DNA of 64,000 nt from CAVQHY01 sp963712465 (GTDB lineage Bacteria; Actinomycetota; Thermoleophilia; Gaiellales; Gaiellaceae): the NCBI GenBank assembly GCA_963712465.1, contig CAVQHY010000011.1:106072-170071 (forward strand), written 5' to 3'. The position numbers and the translations under genes were made by a program. Positions 1 through 7,924 of the stretch are shown in pieces (the first letter of the stretch is position 1; every line of letters starts with the position of its first letter). Below the pieces are notes generated by a model that saw only the letters and a program-made list of their open reading frames with translations, was not told where the DNA came from and ran no database searches.

Positions 1-842
1 TTGGCCTGGGCCGCATACGTGCGAGCGAGAACCCAGTGACCCGTCCGCTCCGCGACGAGCGACGCCTGGAAGTAGGTATGAGCGGCCGTTCGGCGATCGT
101 TGAGACGCTCCGCGAGCTCGAGCGCGCGTTCGACGTCCTCCCGGGCAGCGACCCAGTCGCGGTGGCGTTGGTGGCAGCGCGAGCGCCAGCCCAGAATGTG
201 CGCCCGGAGCCTGTCCACCGGAAGCTCCGACCGGGCCGCAAGCTCGTACGCCTCGGAAAGCAGCGCGGTCGCCGTCGAGATCGAGTTCATCTTGAACCGG
301 CAGCAGCCGAGCCGGTACAACACTTCGGCGCGGTCGGCATCGGTGAACTCGGGCGCCTCGACGATCTCTCGGGTGGTCGCGAGCAACTCGAGAGCGCGGT
401 TCGGCTCGCCGATATACATGCGCGCCCACGCCTCGGCGAGTCGGGCGCGCAGATCGAGCCGCGCTGACGAAATCCGCTCGAGCGCCTCCGCCGTGCGGGT
501 GATCTCGCCGATCGCCTCCTCGAAGCGACTCGCCTCGATTGCCGCCTCGGCCCGGGCGAGGGCGCTCTCGACACGCTCGCGCTCGCCCGCCGGGACGCCG
601 GTCTCGAGAAAGCCCGGGTCGACGCCGAGCCTGCGAGCGATCCACGCCAGCGTGTCTCCGTTGGGCCGTGTCTTCCCGCGCTCGATCTGCGAGACGTACT
701 CCTTGGAGAAGCGGTCGCCGGCGAGGCCGCTCTGGCTCAGGCCGCGCGAGACCCGCAGATCGCGGATCCTCGCCCCGAGCGCGGAGCGGGCCGGCGGCGG
801 TGCAGCAGGTGGCAGGTCAGAACGCGAGACTGCGTCGGCCAT
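1..842 (-). CDS. XRE-family HTH regulator with TPR-like repeats (3' end outside window)
   Basis: Reading the minus strand from ATG at 842, the frame stays open to the window edge (more than 280 residues). Residues about 21-80 form an XRE helix-turn-helix (ARIRDLRVSRGLSQSGLAG, then KEYVSQIERGKTRPNGDTL). After it comes an all-helical stretch rich in Ala, Glu, Leu and Arg (for example EPNRALELLATTREIVEAP) that resembles tetratricopeptide repeats. XRE-TPR proteins are DNA-binding regulators whose TPR part usually senses a ligand, peptide or partner; that role here is inferred. A -10-like TATAGT sits only 11 bases upstream of the start codon, so the message may be almost leaderless. A second strong promoter diverges from it on the + strand. 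The C-terminal end cannot be seen. Confidence 0.8.
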   Translation of the reverse strand, partial: MADAVSRSDLPPAAPPPARSALGARIRDLRVSRGLSQSGLAGDRFSKEYVSQIERGKTRPNGDTLAWIARRLGVDPGFLETGVPAGERERVESALARAEAAIEASRFEEAIGEITRTAEALERISSARLDLRARLAEAWARMYIGEPNRALELLATTREIVEAPEFTDADRAEVLYRLGCCRFKMNSISTATALLSEAYELAARSELPVDRLRAHILGWRSRCHQRHRDWVAAREDVERALELAERLNDRRTAAHTYFQASLVAERTGHWVLARTYAAQA

Positions 843-853
843 GTGTGAAGTGG

Positions 854-882
854 ACTATAGGCACTTTCACTTCACTTGCCTA
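854..882 (-). promoter_or_regulatory. Putative promoter of the XRE-TPR regulator
   Basis: On the minus strand, TAGGCA (877-882) and TATAGT (854-859) are separated by 17 bases, matching 4/6 and 5/6 of the sigma-70 consensus. The -10 lies 11 bases before the ATG at 842, leaving almost no leader. The region is clearly more AT-rich than its surroundings. Seen by inspection only. Confidence 0.5.
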
Positions 883-883
883 C

Positions 884-911
884 TTGACTTAATCGGACAT
901 TGGTCTATAGT
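884..911 (+). promoter_or_regulatory. Strong sigma-70-like promoter facing right
   Basis: TTGACT (884-889), a 16-base spacer and TATAGT (906-911) match the sigma-70 consensus at 5/6 in each box. It diverges from the promoter of the XRE-TPR gene. The two -10 boxes form the mirror halves of an inverted repeat (GACTATAG ... CTATAGTC), so one bound protein could control both directions. The predicted transcript starts near 918 and runs into a 34-codon ORF and a strong hairpin. Confidence 0.6.
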
Positions 912-954
912 CGAGATACTTCCGCAGTCCAGAGCCGGACGCCAGGCAGACGGA

Positions 955-1059
955 ATGCGGGAGGCGCGTCACATTCGCGGCGACATCAACCCGGAGGAGT
1001 CGGCTGGGCCGCAGAGCCGAAGCCTCCGGGTTGTCGCCTTGCCCGGATTCGGAGGCTAG
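955..1059 (+). CDS. Possible 34-residue peptide downstream of the divergent promoter
   Basis: An ATG at 955 opens a 34-codon frame beginning MREARHIRGD and ending VVALPGFGG, followed by TAG. The upstream GGCAGACGGA is at best a weak ribosome binding site. There is no signal peptide or known domain. The only support for coding is position: it is the first frame after a strong promoter that diverges from an XRE-TPR regulator, and such regulators in other bacteria (RRNPP families) often have small peptide partners. The frame overlaps a strong hairpin, so the transcript may instead be a small RNA. It also overlaps the end of the tetR-like gene by 4 bases, tail to tail. Confidence 0.25.
   Translation: MREARHIRGDINPEESAGPQSRSLRVVALPGFGG
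988..1032. other. Strong two-tier hairpin in the transcript opposite the XRE-TPR gene
   Basis: The outer stem AACCCGGAGG (988-997) pairs with CCTCCGGGTT (1023-1032). After a symmetric AG/AG internal loop, TCGGCT (1000-1005) pairs with AGCCGA (1015-1020) around a 9-base loop. No T-run follows, so it is not a classical intrinsic terminator. It could be a small RNA, an attenuator, or a terminator of the convergent tetR-like transcript. Confidence 0.55.
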
Positions 1060-1667
1060 AGGGCGAGGTCGGGCTTCACGCCCGTCATCCACTCGCGGCG
1101 GGCAGCCACGATTCTCGGCAGGTCAGCCTCGAGCAGCCCCCCGAGGCGGCGGCCGATCGCCGTCATCAGACCGGTCGACATGAAGATCCAGGCTTCGGCG
1201 GCAGGGTCGCGCTCGGGTAGGACAGCTCCCGCCTCTTGCGCGCGCCGGAGACCTGCGCTCAGAAAGTCGTGCACCGCCTCCAGATGGCGCCGGAGCGCCT
1301 TGCGGATCACGGGATCATCACCCGCCTCGGTTACGGCCTGCGCCCAGAGATCCCAGAGCAGCTCCCGAGCGCGCCGGAGGCCCGACTCGGAGTGGCCTCC
1401 GTGCCAGAGCTTCGGATCCTCCTCCGCCATCATGATCTCCCACGCGGCCCGGACCCGACACCATGCCTCGTCGAGGCACGCCAGAAACAGGTCGCGCTTC
1501 GACGCGAAATGGCGGTAGAGGATCGGTTCCGAGATCCCGGCGCTCCGTGCGATCTCGGCCGTGGTAACGCCGCGGTAGCTTCGCGTGGCGAAGAGGACGA
1601 GCGCCGTGTCCACCAGCGCCTCGCGCCGCTCAGCGGCGGGAAGCCGCGTGCGGGTGGGTGCCGCCAT
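1056..1667 (-). CDS. TetR/AcrR-family transcriptional regulator
   Basis: A 203-residue protein with the family's normal size. The N-terminal HTH is clear: REALVDTALVLFATRSYRGV, then TTAEIARSAGISEPILYRHF and ASKRDLFLACLDEAW, followed by a helical ligand-binding domain without recognisable identity. Its ATG overlaps the stop of the upstream exporter gene as TGATG (1665-1669), so the two are probably translated together. The natural reading is that this repressor controls the exporter through the palindrome at 3129-3171, with relief by an exported or degraded compound. The neighbouring divergent acyl-CoA synthetase hints that the inducer could be an organic acid or acyl-CoA; that part is inference. 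Confidence 0.9.
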   Translation of the reverse strand: MAAPTRTRLPAAERREALVDTALVLFATRSYRGVTTAEIARSAGISEPILYRHFASKRDLFLACLDEAWCRVRAAWEIMMAEEDPKLWHGGHSESGLRRARELLWDLWAQAVTEAGDDPVIRKALRRHLEAVHDFLSAGLRRAQEAGAVLPERDPAAEAWIFMSTGLMTAIGRRLGGLLEADLPRIVAARREWMTGVKPDLAL

Positions 1668-3109
1668 CAGGCCGCCAGCCCCTCCACCACCTCGGAGGCA
1701 TGAGCCTCGCCCACGCGCCGGATCGTCGCCGCGGCCACGATAGCGCCGCAGAACGCGATCACAGCGGCAACCTCGAGCGAGAGCTGGAAGCCGTCTAGAA
1801 AGGCCTCCGGACGCGTGGCGCCGTGCTCGAGGGCCCGCGTGCTCTGCAAGGTGAGGATGGCACCCATCACCGCGATCCCGAGCGCTCCACCCACCTGGCG
1901 GAAGGTGTTCAGGACGCCGGAGCCGACGCCTGCCTTGGCCACCGGGACGGCGCCCATGGCCGCCGCGGTCATCGGGGTCATCGTCAGAGCCATGCCGAGG
2001 CCGCCGAGGACAAGTGGGGGAAACATGTCCCAGAACCCCGAGTCGAGGCCGAGTCGCGAGAAGAGGACGAGCGAGCAGGCGACGAGGGTCATGCCGCCGG
2101 CCATGAGCCAGCGCGAGCCGACCCGGTCGGAGAGCTTCCCGGCGATCGGTGCGACGAGGATGATCAGGATCGTCATCGGCAGGAAGATCGCCCCGGCCTG
2201 CACCGGCGAGTAGCCGAGGATCTGCTGAACGTAGAGCGACATGAAAAAGAAGACGCCGAACATCGCGAGCGTCACGAGCATCGCCGTTGCGTTGGCGCCG
2301 GCGAACGTCGGATTTCGAAACAGCGAGAGATCGAGCATCGGTGCGCGTTGACGGTGCTCCAGCACCACGAAGAGGGCGAGCCCGACAGCAGCCACACCGA
2401 AGAGGGCGAGGATCGTCGGCGACGTCCAGCCGTAGTTGTTCGCCTCGATCAGCCCGAAGGTCAGCGCAAACAGCGCGACTCCGGACGTCACCAGCCCGGG
2501 TAGGTCGAGGCGCTGGATCGCGGACGTGTCACGCGACTCGCGAATGACGAGCCAGCCGGCGACGATCCCGACGATACCCACCGGGACGTTGATGAAGAAG
2601 ATCCAGCTCCAGTCCGCGTGCTCGGCCAACACGCCACCGACGATCGGGCCGAGCGCCAGCGCCATCGCGGAGACGCCCGCCCAGATCCCGAACGCCATGC
2701 CGCGTTCGCGCAGCTCGAAGGTCGCCGAGATGATCCCGAGGGTCGCGGGCATCATCAACGCCGCACCGGCGCCCTGAACCGCCCGCGCGCCGATCAGCAT
2801 TCCGCCGCTCGTCGCGAGACCGCAGGCGAGAGACGAGAGCGAGAAGACCAGGAGGCCGACCAGGAAGATCCTCTTGCGGCCGTAGAGATCGGCGAGCTTC
2901 CCGCCGGAGAGCATCAACACTGCGAACGTGAGCGCGTAGGCATTGACGATCCACTCCAGCTCCGAGATCCCGACGCCGAGGTCGCTCTGGATCGACGGGA
3001 GCGCGACATTCACGACGGTGTTGTCGAGCATGATCATGAACAGGGCGAACGTGACCGCGCCGAGCGTCAGCCACTTGCGGTTCTCCGGGGCGAGGATTCT
3101 GGCTCGCAT
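1667..3109 (-). CDS. DHA2-type (EmrB/QacA) MFS drug exporter
   Basis: A 480-residue hydrophobic protein, the length expected for 14-helix DHA2 proton antiporters. Family motifs are visible: LDNTVVNVALPSIQSDL in helix 1, the loop GGKLADLYGRKR after helix 2, the motif-C region (GIWAGVSAMALALGPIVGG) and the WIFFINVPVG segment. It would export toxic compounds from the cytoplasm in exchange for protons. It is first in a two-gene operon with the TetR regulator, whose ATG overlaps its stop. The promoter must lie in 3110-3202, where a 43-base nested palindrome sits. The substrate cannot be predicted. Confidence 0.92.
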   Translation of the reverse strand: MRARILAPENRKWLTLGAVTFALFMIMLDNTVVNVALPSIQSDLGVGISELEWIVNAYALTFAVLMLSGGKLADLYGRKRIFLVGLLVFSLSSLACGLATSGGMLIGARAVQGAGAALMMPATLGIISATFELRERGMAFGIWAGVSAMALALGPIVGGVLAEHADWSWIFFINVPVGIVGIVAGWLVIRESRDTSAIQRLDLPGLVTSGVALFALTFGLIEANNYGWTSPTILALFGVAAVGLALFVVLEHRQRAPMLDLSLFRNPTFAGANATAMLVTLAMFGVFFFMSLYVQQILGYSPVQAGAIFLPMTILIILVAPIAGKLSDRVGSRWLMAGGMTLVACSLVLFSRLGLDSGFWDMFPPLVLGGLGMALTMTPMTAAAMGAVPVAKAGVGSGVLNTFRQVGGALGIAVMGAILTLQSTRALEHGATRPEAFLDGFQLSLEVAAVIAFCGAIVAAATIRRVGEAHASEVVEGLAA

Positions 3110-3128
3110 GCGACTCGTGTACCTCCGA

Positions 3129-3171
3129 AGCTAGTGACCACTAACTCACGGTAAGTTAGCGTGCACTAGCT
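3129..3171. promoter_or_regulatory. Nested palindromic operator, likely bound by the TetR protein
   Basis: Perfect outer repeat AGCTAGTG (3129-3136) / CACTAGCT (3164-3171) and perfect inner repeat CTAACT (3141-3146) / AGTTAG (3154-3159), with 4-base gaps on both sides and a 7-base centre. It lies in the 93-base gap between the exporter-tetR operon and the divergent acyl-CoA synthetase, so it could control both. Size and symmetry suit TetR-family dimers, possibly two of them. Confidence 0.7.
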
Positions 3172-3202
3172 CTTTGGTCAAGGTCGAAGTAGGCTTCGCC
3201 CG

Positions 3203-5131
3203 ATGGCAGACTTCGCGTGGAGACCGACGCCCGGGATCGTCGAAAGGGCGAACGTCACACGCCTGATGCGGCGACTCGAGATTGCGAGCTACGACGAGCT
3301 GCTTCGCCGCTCGCGCGAGGAGCCGGAATGGTTCTGGCCGGCCGTGATCGACGATCTGGGCCTCGAGTTCTCCGAGCCGTGGGAGCGCGTCGTGGACGAT
3401 TCACGCGGAATCGAGTGGGCGACGTGGTTCACGGGAGCGCGGGTGAACGTCGCGCGCAACTGCGTCCACCGCTGGGGCGCACGAAAGCCACAGTCCGAAG
3501 CAGCGACCTTCGCCGGCGAGGACGGGTCGCGTCGCGCTCTGACGTTTTCCGAGCTCTCGCGGGAGGTGACTCGCCTCGCCGAAGGCCTGGCCGATCTCGG
3601 CGTGGCTGCCGGAGACGCCGTCGGCACTGTCCTGCCGATGGCTCCGGAGGCGGCGATCGCGTCGCACGCCTGCGCGCACCTCGGTGCGCTGCAGGTGCCG
3701 ATCTTCTCCGGCTTCGGCGCCAGCGCGGTCGCCGCGCGGCTGACCGACGCCGAGGCCAGGGTCGTGATCACCGCCGACGGCTCGCTCCGGCGCGGGCGAG
3801 AGGTGGCGCTGAAGGATGTCGTCGACGAGGCCGTGCTCGGCGTCCCGTCCGTCCGTCACGTCGTCACGTGGCGCCGGCTGGGCGGCGAGGTGCGCATGAC
3901 CCCGGGACGGGATGTCTTCCTCGACGAGTTGGTCGCGAGCTGCCCCGGGGAGCTCCCGCCGCTCGAGGTCGACGCCGAGGCTCCGTATCTCCTCGCCTAC
4001 ACGTCCGGGACGACCGGCCGTCCGAAGGGAAGTCTCCACGTGCAGGGCGGGCTGCTCGTCTCGTTCGCGCGCGAAGCAGGCTATCTCGCCGACATCGGGC
4101 CGGACGACACGGTGCTCTTCGCCACCGACATGGGCTGGATCATGGGCCCGTGGACCGTGGTCGGCGCCGGCGCGCTCGGCGCCCGCATCGTCTACATGGA
4201 GGGAGCGCCCGACTGGCCGGCCGACCGCCTCTGGCAGATCGTCGAGCGAGAGCGTGTGACGGTGCTCGGCCTCTCGCCGACCCTCGTGCGCGCTCTCGTC
4301 CAGTATGGCCCGCCGAGGGCCGATCTGTCGTCGCTTCGCATCTTCGTCACCACGGGCGAGCCCTGGAACGACGAGCCGTATCGCTGGCTGCTCGAGGACG
4401 TCGGCGGCGGGCGCTGCCCGATCATCAACATCTCGGGTGGGACGGAATGCGGCGCGGTGCTGCTCGGGCCGACCCCGCTGTGCGCGCTGAAGCCGTGCTC
4501 CCTGTACGGCCCTGCCCTGGGCATCGACGCCGCCGTGGTCGACTCCGACGGGCGGTCGGTCGGGCGAGGTGAGGTCGGCGAGCTCGTCGTCCGCAGGCCG
4601 TTCCCGGGCATGACCCGGGGGCTCTGGCGCGACCCCGAGCGCTACCTAGACACGTACTGGCGACGGCTTCCGGGCGTCTGGGTTCACGGGGACTGGGCGT
4701 CGATCGACGACGACGGCCAGTGGTTCCTGCACGGGCGATCCGACGACACGCTCAACATCGCCGGCAAGCGAATCGGGCCTGCGGAGCTCGAATCGGCTGC
4801 GGTTGCCCACCCGGCCGTGGTCGAGGCGGCCGCGGTCGGCATCCCGCACCCGATCAAGGGAGAGACCGCCTGGCTGTACTGCGTTCCGGCCGACAACATG
4901 CGGGAGCCGACCGACCTGGAGGTCGCCGACAAGGTGGCCAAGGAGCTCGGGAAGGCGTTCAGGCCCGAGCGGGTCGTCTTCGTACCCGCGCTTCCGAAGA
5001 CGCGGAGCGCGAAGATCGTCCGCAGAGCGGTGCGGGCGCGCGCTCTCGGCGAGGATCCGGGCGATCTCTCGACCGTGGAGAATCCCGAGGCGCTCGAGGC
5101 GATCCCGCTGGTTTTCGACCACGAGACGTAA
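3203..5131 (+). CDS. AMP-forming acyl-CoA synthetase (acetyl-CoA synthetase-like)
   Basis: A 642-residue member of the ANL superfamily. It activates a carboxylic acid with ATP to an acyl-adenylate and then to acyl-CoA. An N-terminal ACS-type cap (YDELLRRSREEPEWFWPAV) precedes the core. The phosphate-binding motif YTSGTTGRPKGSLH lies near residue 265, ATDMGWIMGPW further on, the hinge HGRSDDTLNIAGKRIGPAE near 520, and the C-terminal catalytic lysine sits in PKTRSAKIVRR. Size and cap fit acetyl/propionyl-CoA synthetases better than long-chain FadD enzymes, but the acyl substrate is not certain. It faces away from the TetR-exporter operon across a shared palindrome and is followed 17 bases later by nadE. 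No strong ribosome binding site is seen before the ATG. Confidence 0.88.
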   Translation: MADFAWRPTPGIVERANVTRLMRRLEIASYDELLRRSREEPEWFWPAVIDDLGLEFSEPWERVVDDSRGIEWATWFTGARVNVARNCVHRWGARKPQSEAATFAGEDGSRRALTFSELSREVTRLAEGLADLGVAAGDAVGTVLPMAPEAAIASHACAHLGALQVPIFSGFGASAVAARLTDAEARVVITADGSLRRGREVALKDVVDEAVLGVPSVRHVVTWRRLGGEVRMTPGRDVFLDELVASCPGELPPLEVDAEAPYLLAYTSGTTGRPKGSLHVQGGLLVSFAREAGYLADIGPDDTVLFATDMGWIMGPWTVVGAGALGARIVYMEGAPDWPADRLWQIVERERVTVLGLSPTLVRALVQYGPPRADLSSLRIFVTTGEPWNDEPYRWLLEDVGGGRCPIINISGGTECGAVLLGPTPLCALKPCSLYGPALGIDAAVVDSDGRSVGRGEVGELVVRRPFPGMTRGLWRDPERYLDTYWRRLPGVWVHGDWASIDDDGQWFLHGRSDDTLNIAGKRIGPAELESAAVAHPAVVEAAAVGIPHPIKGETAWLYCVPADNMREPTDLEVADKVAKELGKAFRPERVVFVPALPKTRSAKIVRRAVRARALGEDPGDLSTVENPEALEAIPLVFDHET

Positions 5132-5148
5132 ACGTCTATCATCCGACC

Positions 5149-6870
5149 ATGCGGCTCGCGCTCGCGCAGCTCGACACGGTGGTCGGCGATCTCGACGGCA
5201 ACCGGGTGCGCATCCTCGCCAGCCTCGACGACGCTCGGGGAGCGGGAGCCGATCTCGTGCTCTTCCCCGAGCTGGCGGTCACGGGGTATCCGCCCGAGGA
5301 CCTCCTCCTGCGGCCGGGCTTTCTCGAGGCGGCACGTTCGAGCCTGGAGCGGATCGCGGCGGAGGTCCGCGGCATCACCGCCCTCGTCGGCACCCCCCAT
5401 CTCGACCGCGACCTCTACAACGCGTGTGCGGTCTGCACCGATGGGGAGGTGAGAGGGATCTACCGCAAGCGGTTCCTGCCCAACTACGGCGTGTTCGACG
5501 AGGACCGCTACTTCCAGTCGGGTCGGGACCTCCTTCTGGTCGAGGTCGCCGGGACGCTCGTCGGGCCGACTGTCTGCGAGGACATCTGGCAGCCGGGCCC
5601 GCCGGCGACCGACCTCGCCCTGGCCGGGGCACACGTGATCGCCAACATCTCGGCCTCGCCGTTCCATGTCGGCAAGGGTTCCGAGCGCGAGCAGATGCTC
5701 GCCACGCGCGCACGAGACTCGAGCGCCTGGATCGCGTTCGTGAACGCGGTCGGCGGCCAGGACGAGCTCGTCTTCGACGGGCACAGCCTCGTCATCGACG
5801 AGGAGGGCGAGATCGTCGCGCGGGCGCCGTCGTTCGAGGAGGCGCTCCTCGTGGTCGACGTCGATGCGTCGACCGCCGTGGCGCGACGCCTGAGCGACGG
5901 GCGCCGCCGGGCGCTGGCCCGCGAACGTGCCGACCTGCCCGACCCGCCGGTCATCCACGTGGCGGCAGCCGCGCCGCCCAACGGCCGGCCCGCGCCGCCT
6001 CGAACGCTGGCACCGCCGCTCGACGACGTCGAGCAGATGCGGCTCGCCCTCGAGCTCGGCCTTCGCGACTACGTCGAGAAGAACGGCTTCGCCGAGGTCG
6101 TGCTCGGCATCTCGGGCGGGATCGACTCGGCGCTGACGGCTGCGCTCGCGGCCGAGGCGCTTGGCCCGGAGCGCGTCCACTGCGTCTCGATGCCCTCGCG
6201 CTACAGCTCGAACGAGACGAAGGCCGATGCGAGACGCGTCGCGGAGTCGCTCGACGCGCATTTCCTCGAGCTCCCGATCGAGGGGATCGTCGGCTCGGTC
6301 GGCGAGGCGCTCGGGCTCGTATTCGCCGGGACGGCCGAGGGGATCGCCGAGGAGAACGTCCAGTCCCGGATCCGCGGACTGCTGGTGATGGCGCTGTCGA
6401 ACAAGTTCGGCTGGCTTGCCCTGGCGACCGGGAACAAGAGCGAGTTCTCGGTCGGCTACGCGACGATCTACGGCGACATGGCTGGCGGCTTCGCGTTGTT
6501 GAAGGACGTCTACAAGACCGACGTGTTCCGGTTGGCGAGGCGGTTGAACGAGCGCGCCGGACGCGACCTCGTCCCGCAGTCGATCGTGGAGCGCGCGCCG
6601 AGCGCGGAGCTCCGGGCCGGTCAACTCGATGAGGACTCACTCCCGCCCTATGCGCAGCTCGACCGCGTCCTCGAGGCCTACGTGGAGCTTGACCGCTCGC
6701 GCGAGGAGCTGACGAGCGACGGCTTCGAGCCCGAGGTCGTCGAGCGGGCGCTCGCCCTGATCGACAGGGCCGAGTACAAGCGGCGGCAGGCCCCGCCCGG
6801 CGTGAAGCTGCGCCCCAAGGCCTTCGGGCGCGATCGGCGCGTGCCGATCACGAACCGCTGGCGCGGCTGA
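5149..6870 (+). CDS. nadE: Glutamine-dependent NAD+ synthetase
   Basis: A 573-residue two-domain enzyme that makes NAD+ from nicotinic acid adenine dinucleotide, ATP and glutamine. The N-terminal nitrilase-like glutaminase has its triad: Glu41 (LFPELAVTGYPPED), Lys107 (YRKRFLPNYGVFDEDRYF) and Cys143 (GPTVCEDIWQPG). The C-terminal synthetase has the ATP pyrophosphatase loop LGISGGIDSALTAALA near residue 320, then LATGNKSEFSVGYATIYGDM and KTDVFRLARRLNE. The ATG at 5149 gives the standard N-terminus; the frame is open further upstream but only through the end of the previous gene. Its 3' end overlaps the convergent glycosylase gene by 23 bases. Complete, with all key residues present. Confidence 0.96.
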   Translation: MRLALAQLDTVVGDLDGNRVRILASLDDARGAGADLVLFPELAVTGYPPEDLLLRPGFLEAARSSLERIAAEVRGITALVGTPHLDRDLYNACAVCTDGEVRGIYRKRFLPNYGVFDEDRYFQSGRDLLLVEVAGTLVGPTVCEDIWQPGPPATDLALAGAHVIANISASPFHVGKGSEREQMLATRARDSSAWIAFVNAVGGQDELVFDGHSLVIDEEGEIVARAPSFEEALLVVDVDASTAVARRLSDGRRRALARERADLPDPPVIHVAAAAPPNGRPAPPRTLAPPLDDVEQMRLALELGLRDYVEKNGFAEVVLGISGGIDSALTAALAAEALGPERVHCVSMPSRYSSNETKADARRVAESLDAHFLELPIEGIVGSVGEALGLVFAGTAEGIAEENVQSRIRGLLVMALSNKFGWLALATGNKSEFSVGYATIYGDMAGGFALLKDVYKTDVFRLARRLNERAGRDLVPQSIVERAPSAELRAGQLDEDSLPPYAQLDRVLEAYVELDRSREELTSDGFEPEVVERALALIDRAEYKRRQAPPGVKLRPKAFGRDRRVPITNRWRG

Positions 6871-7366
6871 GCTCCGCCAGCTTGCGAAACCAGCGCAGGC
6901 GCTCGACGTACGGCACGGCCGCGTTCGCAGGCGACGTGGAAGGCAGGACGAAGAGCCACGTGCGCGCCAGCCGTCGGCTCTGGAGGCCGAGCTCGCAGCG
7001 TTCAGAAAAGACGCCCTGGTACCCCGCCTTGCCGACAAACGCGATCCCGCTCGGCTCCAGCTCGCGCGCAATCCGCTCCAGACGGTCGGCAGCGCCGTCG
7101 AAGTCGGCCCGGCGCAGCTCGCCGCTTCCCTTCGTCGTCCGGAAGGCCGCGTTCGTCAGCCCGATGCCGTAGCCGGGCAGCGCGTGCTGCTCGCTCGGGT
7201 CGAGACGGCGCGGCGTCAGGCCCGCGTCGGCGAGCAACCGCCAGAAGTCGTTGCGCGGATTCGCATAGTGCGCCCCGGCGGCGGCCGAGCGCCGCCCCGG
7301 GTTGATGCCGCAGAACACGACCGCGAGCCCCGGAGCCAGGATGTCCGGAACAGCCGGCCCGCTCAC
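6848..7366 (-). CDS. mug: Mismatch-specific uracil/thymine-DNA glycosylase, MUG type
   Basis: A 172-residue protein of the uracil-DNA glycosylase superfamily. The first active-site motif is FCGINPGRRSAAAGAHYANP, containing GINPG as in Mug/TDG enzymes. The C-terminal loop VLPSTSPANA matches the Mug DNA-intercalating motif. It removes uracil or thymine (and etheno-cytosine in E. coli) from G-mismatched pairs, which suits a GC-rich genome exposed to cytosine deamination. The stop of the nitroreductase at 7363-7365 overlaps its start region, so the two are probably cotranscribed from right to left. Length equals that of known Mug proteins. Confidence 0.9.
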   Translation of the reverse strand: MSGPAVPDILAPGLAVVFCGINPGRRSAAAGAHYANPRNDFWRLLADAGLTPRRLDPSEQHALPGYGIGLTNAAFRTTKGSGELRRADFDGAADRLERIARELEPSGIAFVGKAGYQGVFSERCELGLQSRRLARTWLFVLPSTSPANAAVPYVERLRWFRKLAELSRASGS

Positions 7367-7905
7367 CCGCCGATGCGCTCGCTGCTCACGATCTCGCCCA
7401 GCGGCTTTCGCCCGAGCGGAACGACCGATTTGAGACGCGGGGTCGAGCCGACGAAGCGCGCGTTCGCGTCGGCTGGGTAGCCGAGCGCGACGACCGTGCG
7501 GAGGCCAGTGCCCGCCGGCCCTCCGAGCAGCTCCAGCGCCTCGTCCTCACGCTCCTCCGGGAAGAGCGTCGCGACGCATCCGCCGACGCCGTGGGCCCAC
7601 GCTGCGAGCATGATCCGCTCGCAGATCCGTCCCTCGTCGAACGAGCGGCTGCGACTTCGCTCGCTCATGACGACCGCGATCGCCGCAGGGGCCTGCGCGA
7701 CGTGCTGGCCGAAGGGCGCCAGCGCCGAGAGCCGTTCGAGCGTGGGTCGCTCGGCGACGACGACGAGCTGCCAGGGTTGGGCGTTCTTCGCGGAGCCGGT
7801 CCAGCGGGCCGTCTCGAGGATGTCGGCGAGGACGTCACCCGGGATCGGGCGTGCGTCGTAGCGCCGGACGGCCCGCAGATCGCGCAGGAACCTCGTCGCT
7901 TCCAC
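7363..7905 (-). CDS. Nitroreductase-family flavoprotein
   Basis: About 180 residues from the GTG at 7905 (an alternative GTG is at 7923). The N-terminus RFLRDLRAVRRYDARPIPG and the motif ARWTGSAKNAQPWQLVVV are typical FMN-binding segments of nitroreductases, followed by MLAAWAHGVGGCVATLFPEE and a GLRTVVALGYPAD C-terminus. These enzymes use NAD(P)H and FMN to reduce nitro groups, quinones or enones; the true substrate is unknown. The start codon lies only 19 bases from the divergent cysteine-desulfurase-like gene, leaving little room for two separate promoters. It overlaps the mug gene by 4 bases and probably forms a two-gene operon with it. Confidence 0.88.
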   Translation of the reverse strand: MEATRFLRDLRAVRRYDARPIPGDVLADILETARWTGSAKNAQPWQLVVVAERPTLERLSALAPFGQHVAQAPAAIAVVMSERSRSRSFDEGRICERIMLAAWAHGVGGCVATLFPEEREDEALELLGGPAGTGLRTVVALGYPADANARFVGSTPRLKSVVPLGRKPLGEIVSSERIGG

Positions 7906-7924
7906 GGCGGTAGTGTGTACCACC

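Noticed and set aside
4684..6624. 646-codon minus-strand frame opposite nadE
   Set aside because: Antisense shadow of nadE and the synthetase end; no recognisable protein.
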